NCBI RefSeq assembly: GCF_030345075.1 | Contig: NZ_CP128361.1 | Location: 3,472,001 to 3,536,000 of the forward strand | DNA from: Solwaraspora sp. WMMA2065 | GTDB taxonomy: Bacteria > Actinomycetota > Actinomycetes > Mycobacteriales > Micromonosporaceae | DNA length: 64,000 bases | Direction: 5' to 3' | In this document: positions 23,919-33,049 of the stretch, one piece after another | How positions within the stretch are numbered: the first letter of the stretch is position 1 | Layout of the letters: every line of letters begins with the position of its first letter | The notes under the pieces: model-generated | What the model saw: the letters and a program-made list of their open reading frames with translations, nothing else | Database searches by the model: none | Told to the model about the DNA's origin: nothing | Position numbers and translations under genes: made by a program

Positions 23919-25766
23919 ATGTCCAGACTGCACCGATACCGTCGCCAGGCATTCGCGACAGCCGCAACTTCCGCACTTCTGGTAGTTTTCGCCGCCACCC
24001 CTGCGATGGCACAACCGACGACTTCTCTCGCTCCCCTGCTGCCTGCCGAGAATGGTACGCCAAATGGTGGCTACATTGTCGTTCTCAAGGACCAGCCGCT
24101 CAAGGGCGGCGCGGCCAACGACCCTGTGGTGGTCGCCGAGCGGGTTGGTGGCCGGGAGGTCCACCCGTACACGACGGTGCTGAACGGATTCTCCGCGAAA
24201 CTCGACGCCGACGCCCTCGAGGCGGTGCGCGCCAACCCGAACGTCGAGTACGTCCAGGCCGACGCGGTGATCCAGGCCGTCGAGCCCGTGGTGACCGGCG
24301 GTGGCGCGACCACCCAGCCCAACCCCCCGTCATGGGGTCTGGACCGCGTCGACCAGCGGAACCTCCCGCTCGACCAGGAGTTCAGCTACGACACCGACGG
24401 CACCGGGACCACCGTGTTCGTCCTGGACAGCGGGATCCGTACCACGCACGACGATTTCGGCACCCGGGCGCAGTGGGCCTACGACGCGGTCAACGACGGC
24501 AACAGTCCGGGCGACTGCCACGGCCACGGCACGCACGTCTCCGGCACCATCGGCGGCACGACGTACGGCGTCGCCAAGGACGTGCAGATCCGCGACGTGC
24601 GGGTGTTGGACTGCTTCAACTTCGGCACCGACGCGGACCTGATCGAGGGCATCGACTGGGTGGCGACGAACGCACCGCCGCGCTCGGTGGCGAATCTCAG
24701 CCTGCAGAACTACGGCAGCGTGGTGAACACGGCCGCCCAGAACATGATCGACGCCGGGGTGCTGGCGGTGTTCGCGGCGGGCAACAACAACAGCGACGCC
24801 TGCAACAACAACCCTCGGTCAGCGGACGGCATCGTGGTGGGCGCGACCACCATCACCGACGGCCGGTGGTCCAGCTCCAACTACGGCTCCTGCATCGACG
24901 TCTTCGCTCCGGGCAACAACATCACCTCGGCCGGCAACAGCGGCGACAGCGCGGTCGCCTCCAACTGGTCGGGCACCTCGATGGCCGCTCCGCACGTGAC
25001 CGGCTGGGTGGCCCGCTATCTGGAGGCCAACCCGAGCGCGACGATGGCCCAGGCCAAGGCGGCGCTGCTGGGCGCCGCGACCAGCAACGTGCTGACCGGC
25101 ATCGGCGCCGGGTCGCCGAACCTGCTGCTGTACGCCGACCCGGGTAGCACTGTGACCGACACCGTCGCGCCGTCGACCCCGGGCACGCCGGTGGCGTCGG
25201 GCGTGACCGCGACCTCGGCCACGCTCACCTGGACCGCGTCGACCGACAACGTCGGGGTGGTCGGCTACGAGATCGAGCGGGCCACCGGCGGCGGTGGGTT
25301 CGCGTCGGCCGGCACCTCGGCGACGAACTCGTTCACGGCGACCGGGCTGACCCCGGGGACCAGCTACCAGTTCCGGGTACGGGCTGAGGACGCCGCCGGC
25401 AACCTGTCGTCGTTCTCGTCGGCGGTCACCGTCAACACCCCGACGGGGGCGGGCACCTGCCAGGTCTCCTACGCGGTCAACAGCGGTGGCTCCACGTTCA
25501 CCAGCAACATCGTCATCACGAACACCGGCACCAGCACGATCAACGGCTGGACCTTGGCCTTCGCCCTGCCCAGCGGGCACTCGTTCGGCAGCGGGTGGTC
25601 CGCCACCTACGGTACGAGCGGCCAGGACGTCACCGCGACCTCGTTGACGTGGAACTCGACGCTGCTGCCGCAGGGCACGGCGAGCATCGGGTTCAACGGC
25701 ACCGGTTCCGGGACCGCGGAGCCGACCGCGTTCACCCTGAACGGGACGCCCTGCACCGTCGTCTGA
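23919..25766 (+). CDS. Secreted S8 serine protease with FnIII and CBM2 domains
   Basis: The 615-residue preproenzyme has a signal peptide (1-31, ending ATPAMA), an inhibitor I9-type propeptide (about 50-122) and an S8 catalytic domain with Asp170 (VFVLDSGIRTTHDDF), His203 (CHGHGTHVSG) and Ser354 (SGTSMAAPHVTG). A fibronectin III domain (about 413-502) and a cellulose-binding CBM2 (about 514-615, paired Cys near both ends) follow. It should be exported, self-processed and held on polysaccharide. The ribosome site AGGAG (23901-23905) can pair with CTCCT just before the ATG, which may dampen translation. Confidence 0.95.
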   Translation: MSRLHRYRRQAFATAATSALLVVFAATPAMAQPTTSLAPLLPAENGTPNGGYIVVLKDQPLKGGAANDPVVVAERVGGREVHPYTTVLNGFSAKLDADALEAVRANPNVEYVQADAVIQAVEPVVTGGGATTQPNPPSWGLDRVDQRNLPLDQEFSYDTDGTGTTVFVLDSGIRTTHDDFGTRAQWAYDAVNDGNSPGDCHGHGTHVSGTIGGTTYGVAKDVQIRDVRVLDCFNFGTDADLIEGIDWVATNAPPRSVANLSLQNYGSVVNTAAQNMIDAGVLAVFAAGNNNSDACNNNPRSADGIVVGATTITDGRWSSSNYGSCIDVFAPGNNITSAGNSGDSAVASNWSGTSMAAPHVTGWVARYLEANPSATMAQAKAALLGAATSNVLTGIGAGSPNLLLYADPGSTVTDTVAPSTPGTPVASGVTATSATLTWTASTDNVGVVGYEIERATGGGGFASAGTSATNSFTATGLTPGTSYQFRVRAEDAAGNLSSFSSAVTVNTPTGAGTCQVSYAVNSGGSTFTSNIVITNTGTSTINGWTLAFALPSGHSFGSGWSATYGTSGQDVTATSLTWNSTLLPQGTASIGFNGTGSGTAEPTAFTLNGTPCTVV

Positions 25767-25781
25767 CGACGGGCCGGACCA

Positions 25782-26816
25782 TCACCTGACAACTGAACGG
25801 TCAGGTTGATCAGCTGGTTCAGCGGGTCGGGCACCGGAGGCACCGGTGTCCGGCCCGCTGACGCCGTCGCCACCACCGCCACCGCCGCCGATGGCGTCGC
25901 CGGTTCCGCTGGTGCTGCGCAGGCTCCAGATGATCGACACCGCGATGGTGACGACGATGACCCCGAGGGTGACCGGGATGGGCAGCTTGCCGACCGGGGT
26001 CTCGGAGAGGATGAGCTTGACGCCGGCGAAGGCGAGCAGCACCGCCAGGCCGTAGTGCAGGTGCACGAAGCGGCGCAGCAGGCCGGCGAGGCAGAAGTAG
26101 AGGCTGCGGAGCCCGAGGATGGCGAAGGCGTTCGCCGTCCAGACGATGAACGTACTGGTGCTGATGGCCAGGATCGCGGCGATCGAGTCGATGGCGAAGA
26201 TCAGGTCGGTGGCCTCGACCGCGATGAGGACGACGAACAGCAGGGTCGCGACGCGCTTGCCGTCGACCCGGGTGAAGAACTTCTCGCCGTGGTACGCCGG
26301 GTCGGTGGGGATGGCGCGGCGGACCAGGCGGACCACCGGGTTGCGGTCCGGTGGGGTCTGCTCGTCGTGCCGGAAGGCCATCTTGTAGCCGGTGTAGATG
26401 AGGAACGCGCCGAACAGGTACGCGGTCCAGAAGAATGCCTCCAGCAGTTCGGCGCCGACGAAGATGAACACCAGCCGGAACACGAGGGCACCGATGACGC
26501 CCCAGAACAGCACCTTGTGCTGGTACGCGGCCGGGACCGCGAAGTAGCTGAATACCAGCGCGAAGACGAACACGTTGTCGATGGACAGCGCCTTCTCGAT
26601 TAGGTAGCCGGCGTAGTAGGTGCCGGCGACCTCGCCGCCCTGCCAGGCCCACAGCAGTACGCCGAACAGCAGGCCGGCGGCGATCCAGACGCCGGACCAG
26701 ATGGCTGCTTCACGGAAGCCGATGACGTGGTTGTCACGGTGCAGGAACAGGTCGACGGCCAGCATCGCGGCGACCGCGAGCATCAGCGCGGCCCAGACCC
26801 ACCAGGAAACGGTCAA
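25782..26816 (-). CDS. TerC/Alx-family integral membrane protein
   Basis: The 344-residue protein has about nine membrane helices and the TerC hallmarks: acidic residues in helices (AVDLFLHR, KALSIDNVFVFALVF, EATDLIFAIDSIAAILAIS) and LGLRSLYFCLAGLLRRF. TerC proteins are linked to metal (manganese) export or insertion and tellurite resistance. The start appears to be TTG 26816 after AAGGG. The C-terminal tail is Gly/Asp/Pro-rich and cytoplasmic. It is convergent with the protease at 15 bases. I saw no yybP-ykoY riboswitch upstream. Confidence 0.92.
   Translation of the reverse strand: MTVSWWVWAALMLAVAAMLAVDLFLHRDNHVIGFREAAIWSGVWIAAGLLFGVLLWAWQGGEVAGTYYAGYLIEKALSIDNVFVFALVFSYFAVPAAYQHKVLFWGVIGALVFRLVFIFVGAELLEAFFWTAYLFGAFLIYTGYKMAFRHDEQTPPDRNPVVRLVRRAIPTDPAYHGEKFFTRVDGKRVATLLFVVLIAVEATDLIFAIDSIAAILAISTSTFIVWTANAFAILGLRSLYFCLAGLLRRFVHLHYGLAVLLAFAGVKLILSETPVGKLPIPVTLGVIVVTIAVSIIWSLRSTSGTGDAIGGGGGGGDGVSGPDTGASGARPAEPADQPDRSVVR
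25784..25806. terminator. Hairpin between convergent protease and terC genes
   Basis: ACCTGAC (25784-25790) and GTCAGGT (25800-25806) form a 7-base stem with a 9-base loop. It spans the last codons of terC and follows the protease stop by 18 bases, so it could serve both directions. No T-run. Confidence 0.4.
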
Positions 26817-27165
26817 CGGACAGACCCTTCGCCCGGCCGACCCGTGGTCAGGGCCGGCGCTACTGGACGAAGGTCTCCCCGGGCCACCGGGTGGCGGCTG
26901 CGTCGCCGGGGCGCGGCAGATCCGGGCCCGTGCTGACGACGACGCGGTGGTACTCGGGTACTCCCCCTCGAACTACGTACCAGTATTCGCGAAGCGCGAT
27001 TCGCGTGTCAAGCTCCGGGCAGCCAACCGGCACGGCTGGCGGATCGCCGGACCTGCGATCCGGCTTTCCCGTACTGTCCTACGTACATTGCGTCCGAAGG
27101 CTGTTGCCTTCGAAGAAGTGCGACGGCGAGGGACGCGCGATGAGCGAAGGGGACGGCGGGTCAGC
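26817..27165. other. Divergent intergenic region with a hairpin
   Basis: The region separates terC and a winged-helix regulator. CGAAGGC (27095-27101) and GCCTTCG (27106-27112) form a perfect 7-base stem with loop TGTT about 55 bases before the regulator start, so it may sit in that leader. A second Arg-rich coding-like piece upstream lacks a start. No other gene. Confidence 0.4.
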
Positions 27166-27534
27166 ATGTCGGTGCCAGCCTCAGCCGATCCCGGCGCACA
27201 GCCAGCCGCCCGGAGCTGGACCTTCCTCACGAACCATGCGCACGTGCTGCTGGCCGTCGCCCGGGACCCGACGGTACGGCTGCGCGACGTAGCCGCATCC
27301 GTCGGGATCACCGAACGCGCGGCCCAGAGCATCGTGGCCGACCTGGAAGCCGCCGGCTACCTGCGCCGTACCCGGGTCGGCCGCCGTAACCAGTACACCG
27401 TCGACCCGACCGGGCACTTCCGACACCCCGCCGAAGCCAACCGGCAGATCGGTGACCTGCTCGACCTGTTTACCCGGCAATCAGACCGACCCGGGCCGGA
27501 GCAGGCACGGCCCGATCCGCCTACCGGAGGCTGA
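27166..27534 (+). CDS. MarR-like winged-helix transcriptional regulator
   Basis: The 122-residue protein has a winged helix (about 15-85): WTFLTNHAHVLLAVARDPTV, LRDVAASVGITERAAQSIVA, DLEAAGYLRRTRVGRRNQYT. It is a single domain with a short Pro-rich tail and no ligand domain. ATG 27166 follows an AAGGGGA tract. It reads toward a two-component system 210 bases away and is divergent from terC; the target is unknown. Confidence 0.85.
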   Translation: MSVPASADPGAQPAARSWTFLTNHAHVLLAVARDPTVRLRDVAASVGITERAAQSIVADLEAAGYLRRTRVGRRNQYTVDPTGHFRHPAEANRQIGDLLDLFTRQSDRPGPEQARPDPPTGG

Positions 27535-27543
27535 TCCGACTTC

Positions 27544-27558
27544 CTACCAAGGTCGTAG
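27544..27558. promoter_or_regulatory. Candidate NarL-type operator before the kinase gene
   Basis: CTACCAAGGTCGTAG is an imperfect dyad (CTAC/GTAG ends) about 190 bases upstream of the kinase start. Dyads around CCAAGG/CCTTGG often precede self-regulating NarL-type two-component operons in actinobacteria. The response regulator here lacks its HTH, so self-regulation would be lost. Inference from pattern only. Confidence 0.4.
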
Positions 27559-27745
27559 GTCGAGTGTGACCCTACGCCAGATGGCGCTGGCAGCACCCTG
27601 GTTTTGTTGGCCCTCGCCGGTACGGGATGGTTCGCTGTCGATTTCATGCTGCTCGCGCCGGACATCTCCTACTGACCGGTGCGAGCTGCCCGTCCCGAGG
27701 CCGGCCGGACTGCCCGTCGCGGCCCGCCCCGACCTGGAACAGAGG

Positions 27746-29005
27746 ATGCTGCACACGATGTACGACCACATCGAGGACCGGCCGTTCGTCCGTGACTGTC
27801 TACTCGCGACCGGCGTCGCCGCGCTGACGTTCACGATGCTGGCGGCAGTGTTCTGGGTGGTGACGCCGCCGAGCGAGTTCGCGCTCACCGCGGCGCGGGA
27901 GTGGCTGCTGGTCTGTCTCGCCGTCGGGCAGGCGCTGCTGCTGTGCCTGCGCCGGGTCCACCCACTGCTCTGCCTCGCCGCCGTCGTCGGCGTCCAGGTC
28001 GTGATGATCGCGTCGTCTCCACCGGACGCGACGATCCGGGGATTCGCACCGTTCGTCGTGGCGTACACCATCGCGGGTCTGCCGCCGGCCCGGCGGTCGT
28101 TCGCGCTGCTCGGCGCGGCGGTGGCGGTCGAGGTGGCGGCGGCGGTCGGCGCCGCCGCGGTGAGCACGCCGGGCCTGTTGCTGCCGGCGGTCGGCCCGGC
28201 CGGGTCAAGCGTGCTGTCCTACCTCGGCGGCGCGTTCGTCGGCAGCTACGTCGCCACCCGCGGACGCTACGTGCGGTTGCTCCGTCAGCAGGCCGCCGAG
28301 TCGGTTCGGACCCAGCAGGCGAAGGTACGGGCGGCGATCGGTGTGGAACGCACCCAGATGGCTCGGGAGCTGCACGACGTCGCCGCGCATCACCTGTCCG
28401 GCATGGTGGTGCAGGCGGCGGCGGTGCAGCAGTTGATCGACCGGGATCCGGCCGCAGCGAAGGAGGGGGTGGCCTGGATCCGGACGCAGGGCAAGGCGAC
28501 GTTGGACAATCTGCGGTTGGTTGTCGGGGTACTGCGTGCCGGCCCGGCGGACCCGGCCGACGGCGCCGGTCCGGGACGGGACGGCGAGGGCGCCGTTCCG
28601 GTGCCCGGACTGGCCGTGCTCGACGAACTTGTCCGCACCGCCCGGGGCCTGGGTACGCCGGTCGAGTTCAGCGTCAACGGGCCGCCCCGGCCGGTGTCGC
28701 CGATCGCCGACGTCGCGCTCTACCGCACGGTGCAGGAGGCGCTGTCCAACGCCCGGCAGCACGCGCCGGGCGCGCCGGTCCAGGTCACGCTGCATTGCCT
28801 GTCGCGTGAGGTGTCGCTGGCGGTGGTTAATGCCCCGCCGGCCCGACACCCGGAGCCTGCGGTACGGATCAGCAGCGGTGTCGGGCTGGTCGGCATGCGG
28901 GAGCGGGCCCAGCTGATCGGTGCCCGGCTCGCGGCCGGGCCGATCACCGACGGCGGCTGGTCGGTCGCGGTGATGCTGACGGACAACGGAGGTGAGCGGT
29001 CGTGA
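27746..29005 (+). CDS. NarL-type sensor histidine kinase
   Basis: The kinase is 419 residues from ATG 27746 (ATG 27758 is also possible). It has five or six N-terminal helices (about 18-165), a HisKA_3 phosphoacceptor (RTQMARELHDVAAHHLSGMV) and a C-terminal HATPase (NARQHAPGAPVQVTLHC, VGLVGMRERAQLIGARL, GGWSVAVML). It overlaps the response regulator in GTGA. Intact by sequence, but its partner is truncated, so the pathway output is probably lost. Confidence 0.92.
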   Translation: MLHTMYDHIEDRPFVRDCLLATGVAALTFTMLAAVFWVVTPPSEFALTAAREWLLVCLAVGQALLLCLRRVHPLLCLAAVVGVQVVMIASSPPDATIRGFAPFVVAYTIAGLPPARRSFALLGAAVAVEVAAAVGAAAVSTPGLLLPAVGPAGSSVLSYLGGAFVGSYVATRGRYVRLLRQQAAESVRTQQAKVRAAIGVERTQMARELHDVAAHHLSGMVVQAAAVQQLIDRDPAAAKEGVAWIRTQGKATLDNLRLVVGVLRAGPADPADGAGPGRDGEGAVPVPGLAVLDELVRTARGLGTPVEFSVNGPPRPVSPIADVALYRTVQEALSNARQHAPGAPVQVTLHCLSREVSLAVVNAPPARHPEPAVRISSGVGLVGMRERAQLIGARLAAGPITDGGWSVAVMLTDNGGERS

Positions 29006-29676
29006 CCAGGGCGGAAGCCGGGGCTGATGCCGGTGCCGGGACGATCCGGGTGATGCTGGTGGACGATCAGGCGGTGGTACGGGCCGGTTCCCGGGTGCTG
29101 CTGGAGCAGGTCGCCGACATCGAGGTGGTGGCGGAGGCGTCGAGCGGGTCGTCGGCGGTCACCACCGCCCGGCGGCTGCGTCCCGACGTGGTCTACATGG
29201 ACGTACGGATGCCCGGCGGCGACGGGCTCACCGCGACCCGGCAGATCCTCGCCGACGCGGCCGGGTCGCCGCCAGCGGTCTTGGTGGTGACCACGTTCGA
29301 CCTCGACGAGTACGTCTTCGGCGCGCTCGAAGCCGGGGCCAGCGGATTCATCCTCAAGGACTGCGAGCCCGAGGACCTGATCGACGCGATCCGCCGGCTG
29401 GCGGCCGGCTACGGTCTGGTCGACCAGACGGTGACCCGCCGGGTAATCGCCGAGTTCGCCCGGCGACGTCCGGCGGCACCGCCTGAGTCGGCAGCCGCGC
29501 ATCAGTCCAGGACCGCGTCGGCCTCGATTTCGACCCGCACGTCGGGGGCGTACAGCACCTCGACGCCGATCAGCGACGACGGTGGGAACGGCTGCGGGAT
29601 CGCAAGCTCGTCGGCGACCCGCGCGACGCCGGCCATCAGGTCGTCCATCTGCTCCGGGGTCCAGTCGGTGACGTAG
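29002..29676 (+). pseudogene. NarL-family response regulator lacking its DNA-binding domain
   Basis: The receiver domain is intact (VMLVDDQAVVRAGSRVLLEQ, VVYMDVRMPGGDGL, TTFDLDEYVFGALEAGA, Lys in FILKDCEP). The linker VIAEFARRRPAAPPESAAAH is where the LuxR-type HTH should begin. From about 29500 the frame runs antisense through ridA and reads SRTASASISTRTSGAYS to the stop, which is not a protein-like sequence. A deletion at the 3' end, joining it to the convergent ridA gene, is the simple explanation. It could still bind the kinase as a phosphate sink. Confidence 0.82.
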
Positions 29677-29918
29677 AACCGCAGCCGGACCACGTCCGCG
29701 AAGCTCGCGCCGGCACCGGCGAGACCGCGCGCGGTGTTGCGCAACGCCTGCGCCACCTGGTCGGCGAGCTCGTCGGCGTCGCCGACCGGCTTGCCGTCGG
29801 CGTCGCGCCCGACCTGGCCGGCGACGTGCACCTGGCGACTGCCGGTGGCGATCGACACGTGGTGGTACGGGACGGGCTGGGCCATCCCCTCCGGGGACAG
29901 CAGCTGCACGGTGGTCAT
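29502..29918 (-). CDS. RidA/YjgF-family protein
   Basis: From ATG 29918 (AAGGGA upstream) the protein is 138 residues and has the RidA signature: PYHHVSIATGSRQVHVAGQV, a middle GAGASFADVVRLRFYVTDW and the C-terminal PPSSLIGVEVLYAPDVRVEI. The Arg before FYVTD fits the substrate-binding Arg; family members hydrolyse reactive enamine/imine intermediates. It is divergent from an HxlR regulator with paired repeats between them. Confidence 0.92.
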   Translation of the reverse strand: MTTVQLLSPEGMAQPVPYHHVSIATGSRQVHVAGQVGRDADGKPVGDADELADQVAQALRNTARGLAGAGASFADVVRLRFYVTDWTPEQMDDLMAGVARVADELAIPQPFPPSSLIGVEVLYAPDVRVEIEADAVLD

Positions 29919-29952
29919 TGCGGGTTTCCCTTCGTCGAACACGGATGTCATC

Positions 29953-29977
29953 AGGTATCAGATGTCTACCTGGTATC
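29953..29977. promoter_or_regulatory. Repeats between ridA and hxlR
   Basis: AGGTA (29953-29957) and TACCT (29967-29971) form a dyad, and GGTATC is repeated at 29954-29959 and 29972-29977, 18 bases apart. They lie 35-60 bases upstream of ridA and 30-50 bases upstream of hxlR, so one HxlR site could control both genes. Confidence 0.5.
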
Positions 29978-30006
29978 CGAAGGGAACTTCAACGATACTA
30001 GGTGTC

Positions 30007-30399
30007 ATGCCGGAAACCACCCTCGCGGAAGCCGACTCCCCGCTCAGCAGGGACCAGCGGGAGCTGCTCGACCAGGTGCTGGACAAGTGGTCGTTGCGGG
30101 TGCTCGAGACGCTGTGCGGGCGGCCGCTGCGGTTCAACGAGCTCCGCCGGGAGATCCCGGCGGTCACCCAGAAGTCGCTGACCGCCACGCTGCGCCGGCT
30201 CGAACGCAACGGCATGGTCGAACGGGTCGTCACCGGCACCCGCCCGCTCGCCGTCGAGTACCGTATCGCCCCGCTGGGCAAGACCCTGCAGGACCTCGTC
30301 GACGCCCTCTTCGGCTGGACCGCCGCCAACTACGCCGAGGTTGAACGCGCCCGCCGCCGCTTCGACGATGAGGTGACGCAGGCAAGCGTGAAGCCGTGA
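30007..30399 (+). CDS. HxlR-family transcriptional regulator
   Basis: The 130-residue protein has a single HxlR winged helix (LDKWSLRVLETLCGRPLRFN, ELRREIPAVTQKSLTATLRR, LERNGMVERVVTGTRPLAVE) and a dimerisation helix at the C-terminus. ATG 30007 has a short AGG ribosome site at 4 bases. Divergent from ridA, which it probably represses. Confidence 0.9.
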   Translation: MPETTLAEADSPLSRDQRELLDQVLDKWSLRVLETLCGRPLRFNELRREIPAVTQKSLTATLRRLERNGMVERVVTGTRPLAVEYRIAPLGKTLQDLVDALFGWTAANYAEVERARRRFDDEVTQASVKP

Positions 30400-30522
30400 C
30401 CGGCCGCGCCCCGCCGCCCGATGTCGAGGGTGAGCGCCTGCCACGAATTGACGACCGGACTGTTCGCCCTGCCCACCTGCGGCATCGTAGGACCTACCGG
30501 CAGGCACCGACGTACAAGATCA

Positions 30523-30984
30523 CAGCGATTGCATCGCGAGGCGGTACGGGTCGCCGGCGTACAGGCGGTGCTGCGGGCCAACGTCTCGGAGATCTTCGTC
30601 CACCTGTCCCGACGCGAGCAGCGGCTGGTCGACGCGATGCTGGCCCAGGTCGACCGGGTGGAGCGCGACGAGACCGACCCGGACCGGCTCGAACAGCTCT
30701 ACCAACTTGACCACCTCGCCGCCCGGATGGCACGGATCAACCAGAGCCTGCTGGTGCTCGGTGGTTCCGGTACTTCCCGGGTACGGCGGGAAGCGGTGCC
30801 GCTGGACAACGTGATCCAGGCCACGCTCTCCCAGATCGAGCGCTACACCCGGGTACGGATCGGCACGGTCGACCGGGAGCTGTCCGTCGCCGGCGCGGCC
30901 GTCGACGAGGTGGCGCACCTGCTCGCCGAACTGCTGGACAACGCGACGAGGTACTCGCCGCCGGAGGCCGAGGTGATGGTCAGC
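30523..30984 (+). pseudogene. Fragment of a conservon-type sensor histidine kinase
   Basis: About 154 codons match the dimerisation and early ATPase region of nitrate/nitrite-sensing-type kinases found in actinobacterial conservons ([60 protein letters not shown]). The sensor and membrane parts and the rest of the ATPase (D and G boxes) are absent; homology ends at EVMVS. No start codon with a ribosome site opens it. Kinase activity is not possible. Confidence 0.75.
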
Positions 30985-31060
30985 CCTCACCGGACATGCC
31001 CGGCCGTCGCTGGTCGGCGGTCGGCCGATCGTACCGGCGGCCTTCGGCGGCGACCGGCCG

Positions 31061-31600
31061 GTGATCAACGCCGGCCGGGCCACGGTGAATGCGCCTGCGC
31101 CGCTGTTCCGCCCGCGCACCCGCACCCGAGTCGGCACCGGCACCGCCGCCCGCGCCGTCACCCCCACCCCGCCGGTGCCGGCAGTGGCATCCGCCTCGGC
31201 GTCCGTACCCGCCCCCACGCGGCCGGTGTCCGCCCCACCGACGGCCGCGACAGTGGCCGTGGCGGGAACGGCGGTGGCCGAGGCCCGGCGTTCGGTCAAC
31301 GGCTGGGCCGCCTGGAACGCCACCTACCCCGGCCGGACCCCCACCTCGATCGTGATGGCGTCATACGACGCGGCGGCCGTGCTGGACCGGGCGATCACCG
31401 CGGCCGGGATCAACCCGACACCGGCGGAGATCAACACGGCGATCGCCGGGCTGGGGCAGCTCACCAGCCCACGCGGGCCCTGGCAGTTCGCCAAGTCCAC
31501 CCACGCCCCGATCCAGAAGTGGTACCTGCGCCAGGTCCGCCGCGACGGCCGGGCACTGGCCAACGTGGTGGTGTCCGAGCTGACCACGCTCGGCGGCTGA
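31061..31600 (+). pseudogene. C-terminal fragment of a branched-chain-type solute-binding protein
   Basis: The frame begins with a Pro/Ala/Thr-rich linker, then about 100 residues ([40 protein letters not shown], and [20 protein letters not shown]) like the end of periplasmic ligand-binding proteins of the Peripla_BP_6 type. There is no signal peptide or first lobe. It lies just after the kinase fragment, so one large deletion probably fused the two remnants of a sensor-plus-binding-protein locus. Confidence 0.6.
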
Positions 31601-31688
31601 GCTGGTGGGTCGGAGAGGACAAGTCGTCCCCGACCCGCCGGCTCCTGGTGGCCGGGCTGCACGTCAGGCCGTGTGCCGCGCTGTTGTA

Positions 31689-32866
31689 TCAGACCGCAGC
31701 GCAGGTCAGCGTCGGAACACTGTTGATGCCGTTCCAGGACCCGATGAAGCCGAACGTCGTGCCGGCACCGGCGCCGAGGCTGCCGTTGTAGCTGACATTG
31801 CGGGCGGTCACGTTGGACCCACTGTTGGTGACGGCAGCGTTCCAGGCCTGATTGACGGTCTGGCCGTCGGCGAAGCTCCAGGTCACCACCCAGCCGCTGA
31901 TCGCCGAACTGCCGGCGGTGACCCGGACGTCACCCTGGAAACCACCCGGCCACTGGCCGACGACCCGGTAGCTGTCAGTGCAGGCTCCGCCGCCGGGCGG
32001 GGCAGTGGTCGGCGGGGCGGTCGTCGGCGGCGTACCGCCGAAGATGCTGGCCTCCTGGGAGGTGGAGCTGATGCCGTCCGGTCCGTTGAAGATCCGCTCA
32101 CCCCAGGTGGTCATCTGGTTCGGGTCGAAGTTGAGCACCATGTCGAGGATCGGGTCGGTGTCGCCGCTCCACGACCAGCCGAGGTAGCCGAGGCCACGGG
32201 CCTGCGCCTCAGCCAGGATCGTGTCGTGGTCCACCTCTCCGGAGTTGAACTGCCAGCCGAACTCGCCGATCACCAGCGGCCACCCGTTGGCCTCGAAGTC
32301 GTCAAGGTAGCTCACGATCGACGAGGCGTTGCTGTAGACCGCGTACATGTGGATCGACAGCACGGTATTGCCGTGGCTGTCCGCGTCCAGCACCGTCTGG
32401 GCGTCCGCCCGCATGACGTTCTGCCAGTCCTGGCCCCAGTTCGGCGCGTCGACCATCAGCAGGTGATCGAAGCCGTTGGCCCGCATCCGCCCGATGGCGT
32501 CGACCGTGGCGGCGGTCCACTGGCCGGCGTCGACGTTGCCGATCGGCTCGTTGCCGATGTTGATGACGACGTAGTTCTCCTCGCCGACCAGCGCGCTCTT
32601 CTGGCTGATCCAGTAGTCGACGGCCTGGTCGAGCGAGGCGGCGGCACTTCTTCGCCGTACCCGGTGGTGTCGTGCACCTCGAGCACGCAGATCATCCGGT
32701 TCCGCTTGCACAGATCGATCACGTCGGCGACGTCGTTGGACGGACCCCAGCGCTGGCCGCTGCCCAGCACCACCCGTACGGTGTTGGCACCGAGCGCCTT
32801 GATGTCGGCGAACGAGTCAGTCTCGCCGGTGTACCAGACGTGCGGGTGGTTGACCCCGCGCTTGAC
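31689..32866 (-). pseudogene. GH5-like glycosidase with CBM2, frameshifted and 5'-truncated
   Basis: Catalytic-domain sequence (DIKALGANTVRVVLGSGQRW, then the acid/base INIGNEP and nucleophile GEFGW) and a Pro/Thr linker lead to a CBM2 (CTDSYRVVGQWPGGFQGDV to the final Cys). A missing base near 32640 splits the catalytic domain between two frames (GYGEE, then AAASLDQAVDYW). At the 5' end an in-frame TAG (32867-32869) lies before RGVNHPHVWY, and no signal peptide is found. The ancestral enzyme was a secreted mannanase or glucanase. The CBM2 resembles that of the S8 protease. Confidence 0.85.
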
Positions 32867-32955
32867 CTACCTCAGGTTGAGCCCGGGAAGTCCCGGGGCG
32901 AGGCGCGCCTGCCCGAGCGCACGGACCCGGAGCGGGGGCGTGCGCGGCGCGCTGT

Positions 32956-32967
32956 TGCAACGTTTGT
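32956..32967. promoter_or_regulatory. LacI-type operator candidate near the GH5 remnant
   Basis: TGCAACGTTTGT has the central CG and flanking TG-AA/TT of LacI/cre-type sites. It lies between the GH5 remnant and the lacI gene, where the operator of a sugar-controlled glycosidase would be. The right half is imperfect. Nothing else is seen in 32867-33049. Confidence 0.4.
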
Positions 32968-33049
32968 AAACCGGGGGTACGAGGACCGGCTCGGCGCTCT
33001 ACGGTGTGCCAACAAGCTACGTCCGCACCCCGGCCGGAGGCAATAGCTA

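Noticed and set aside
26817-27000. yybP-ykoY (manganese) riboswitch before terC
   Set aside because: No matching conserved pattern seen; terC lacks a long structured leader on its own strand here.
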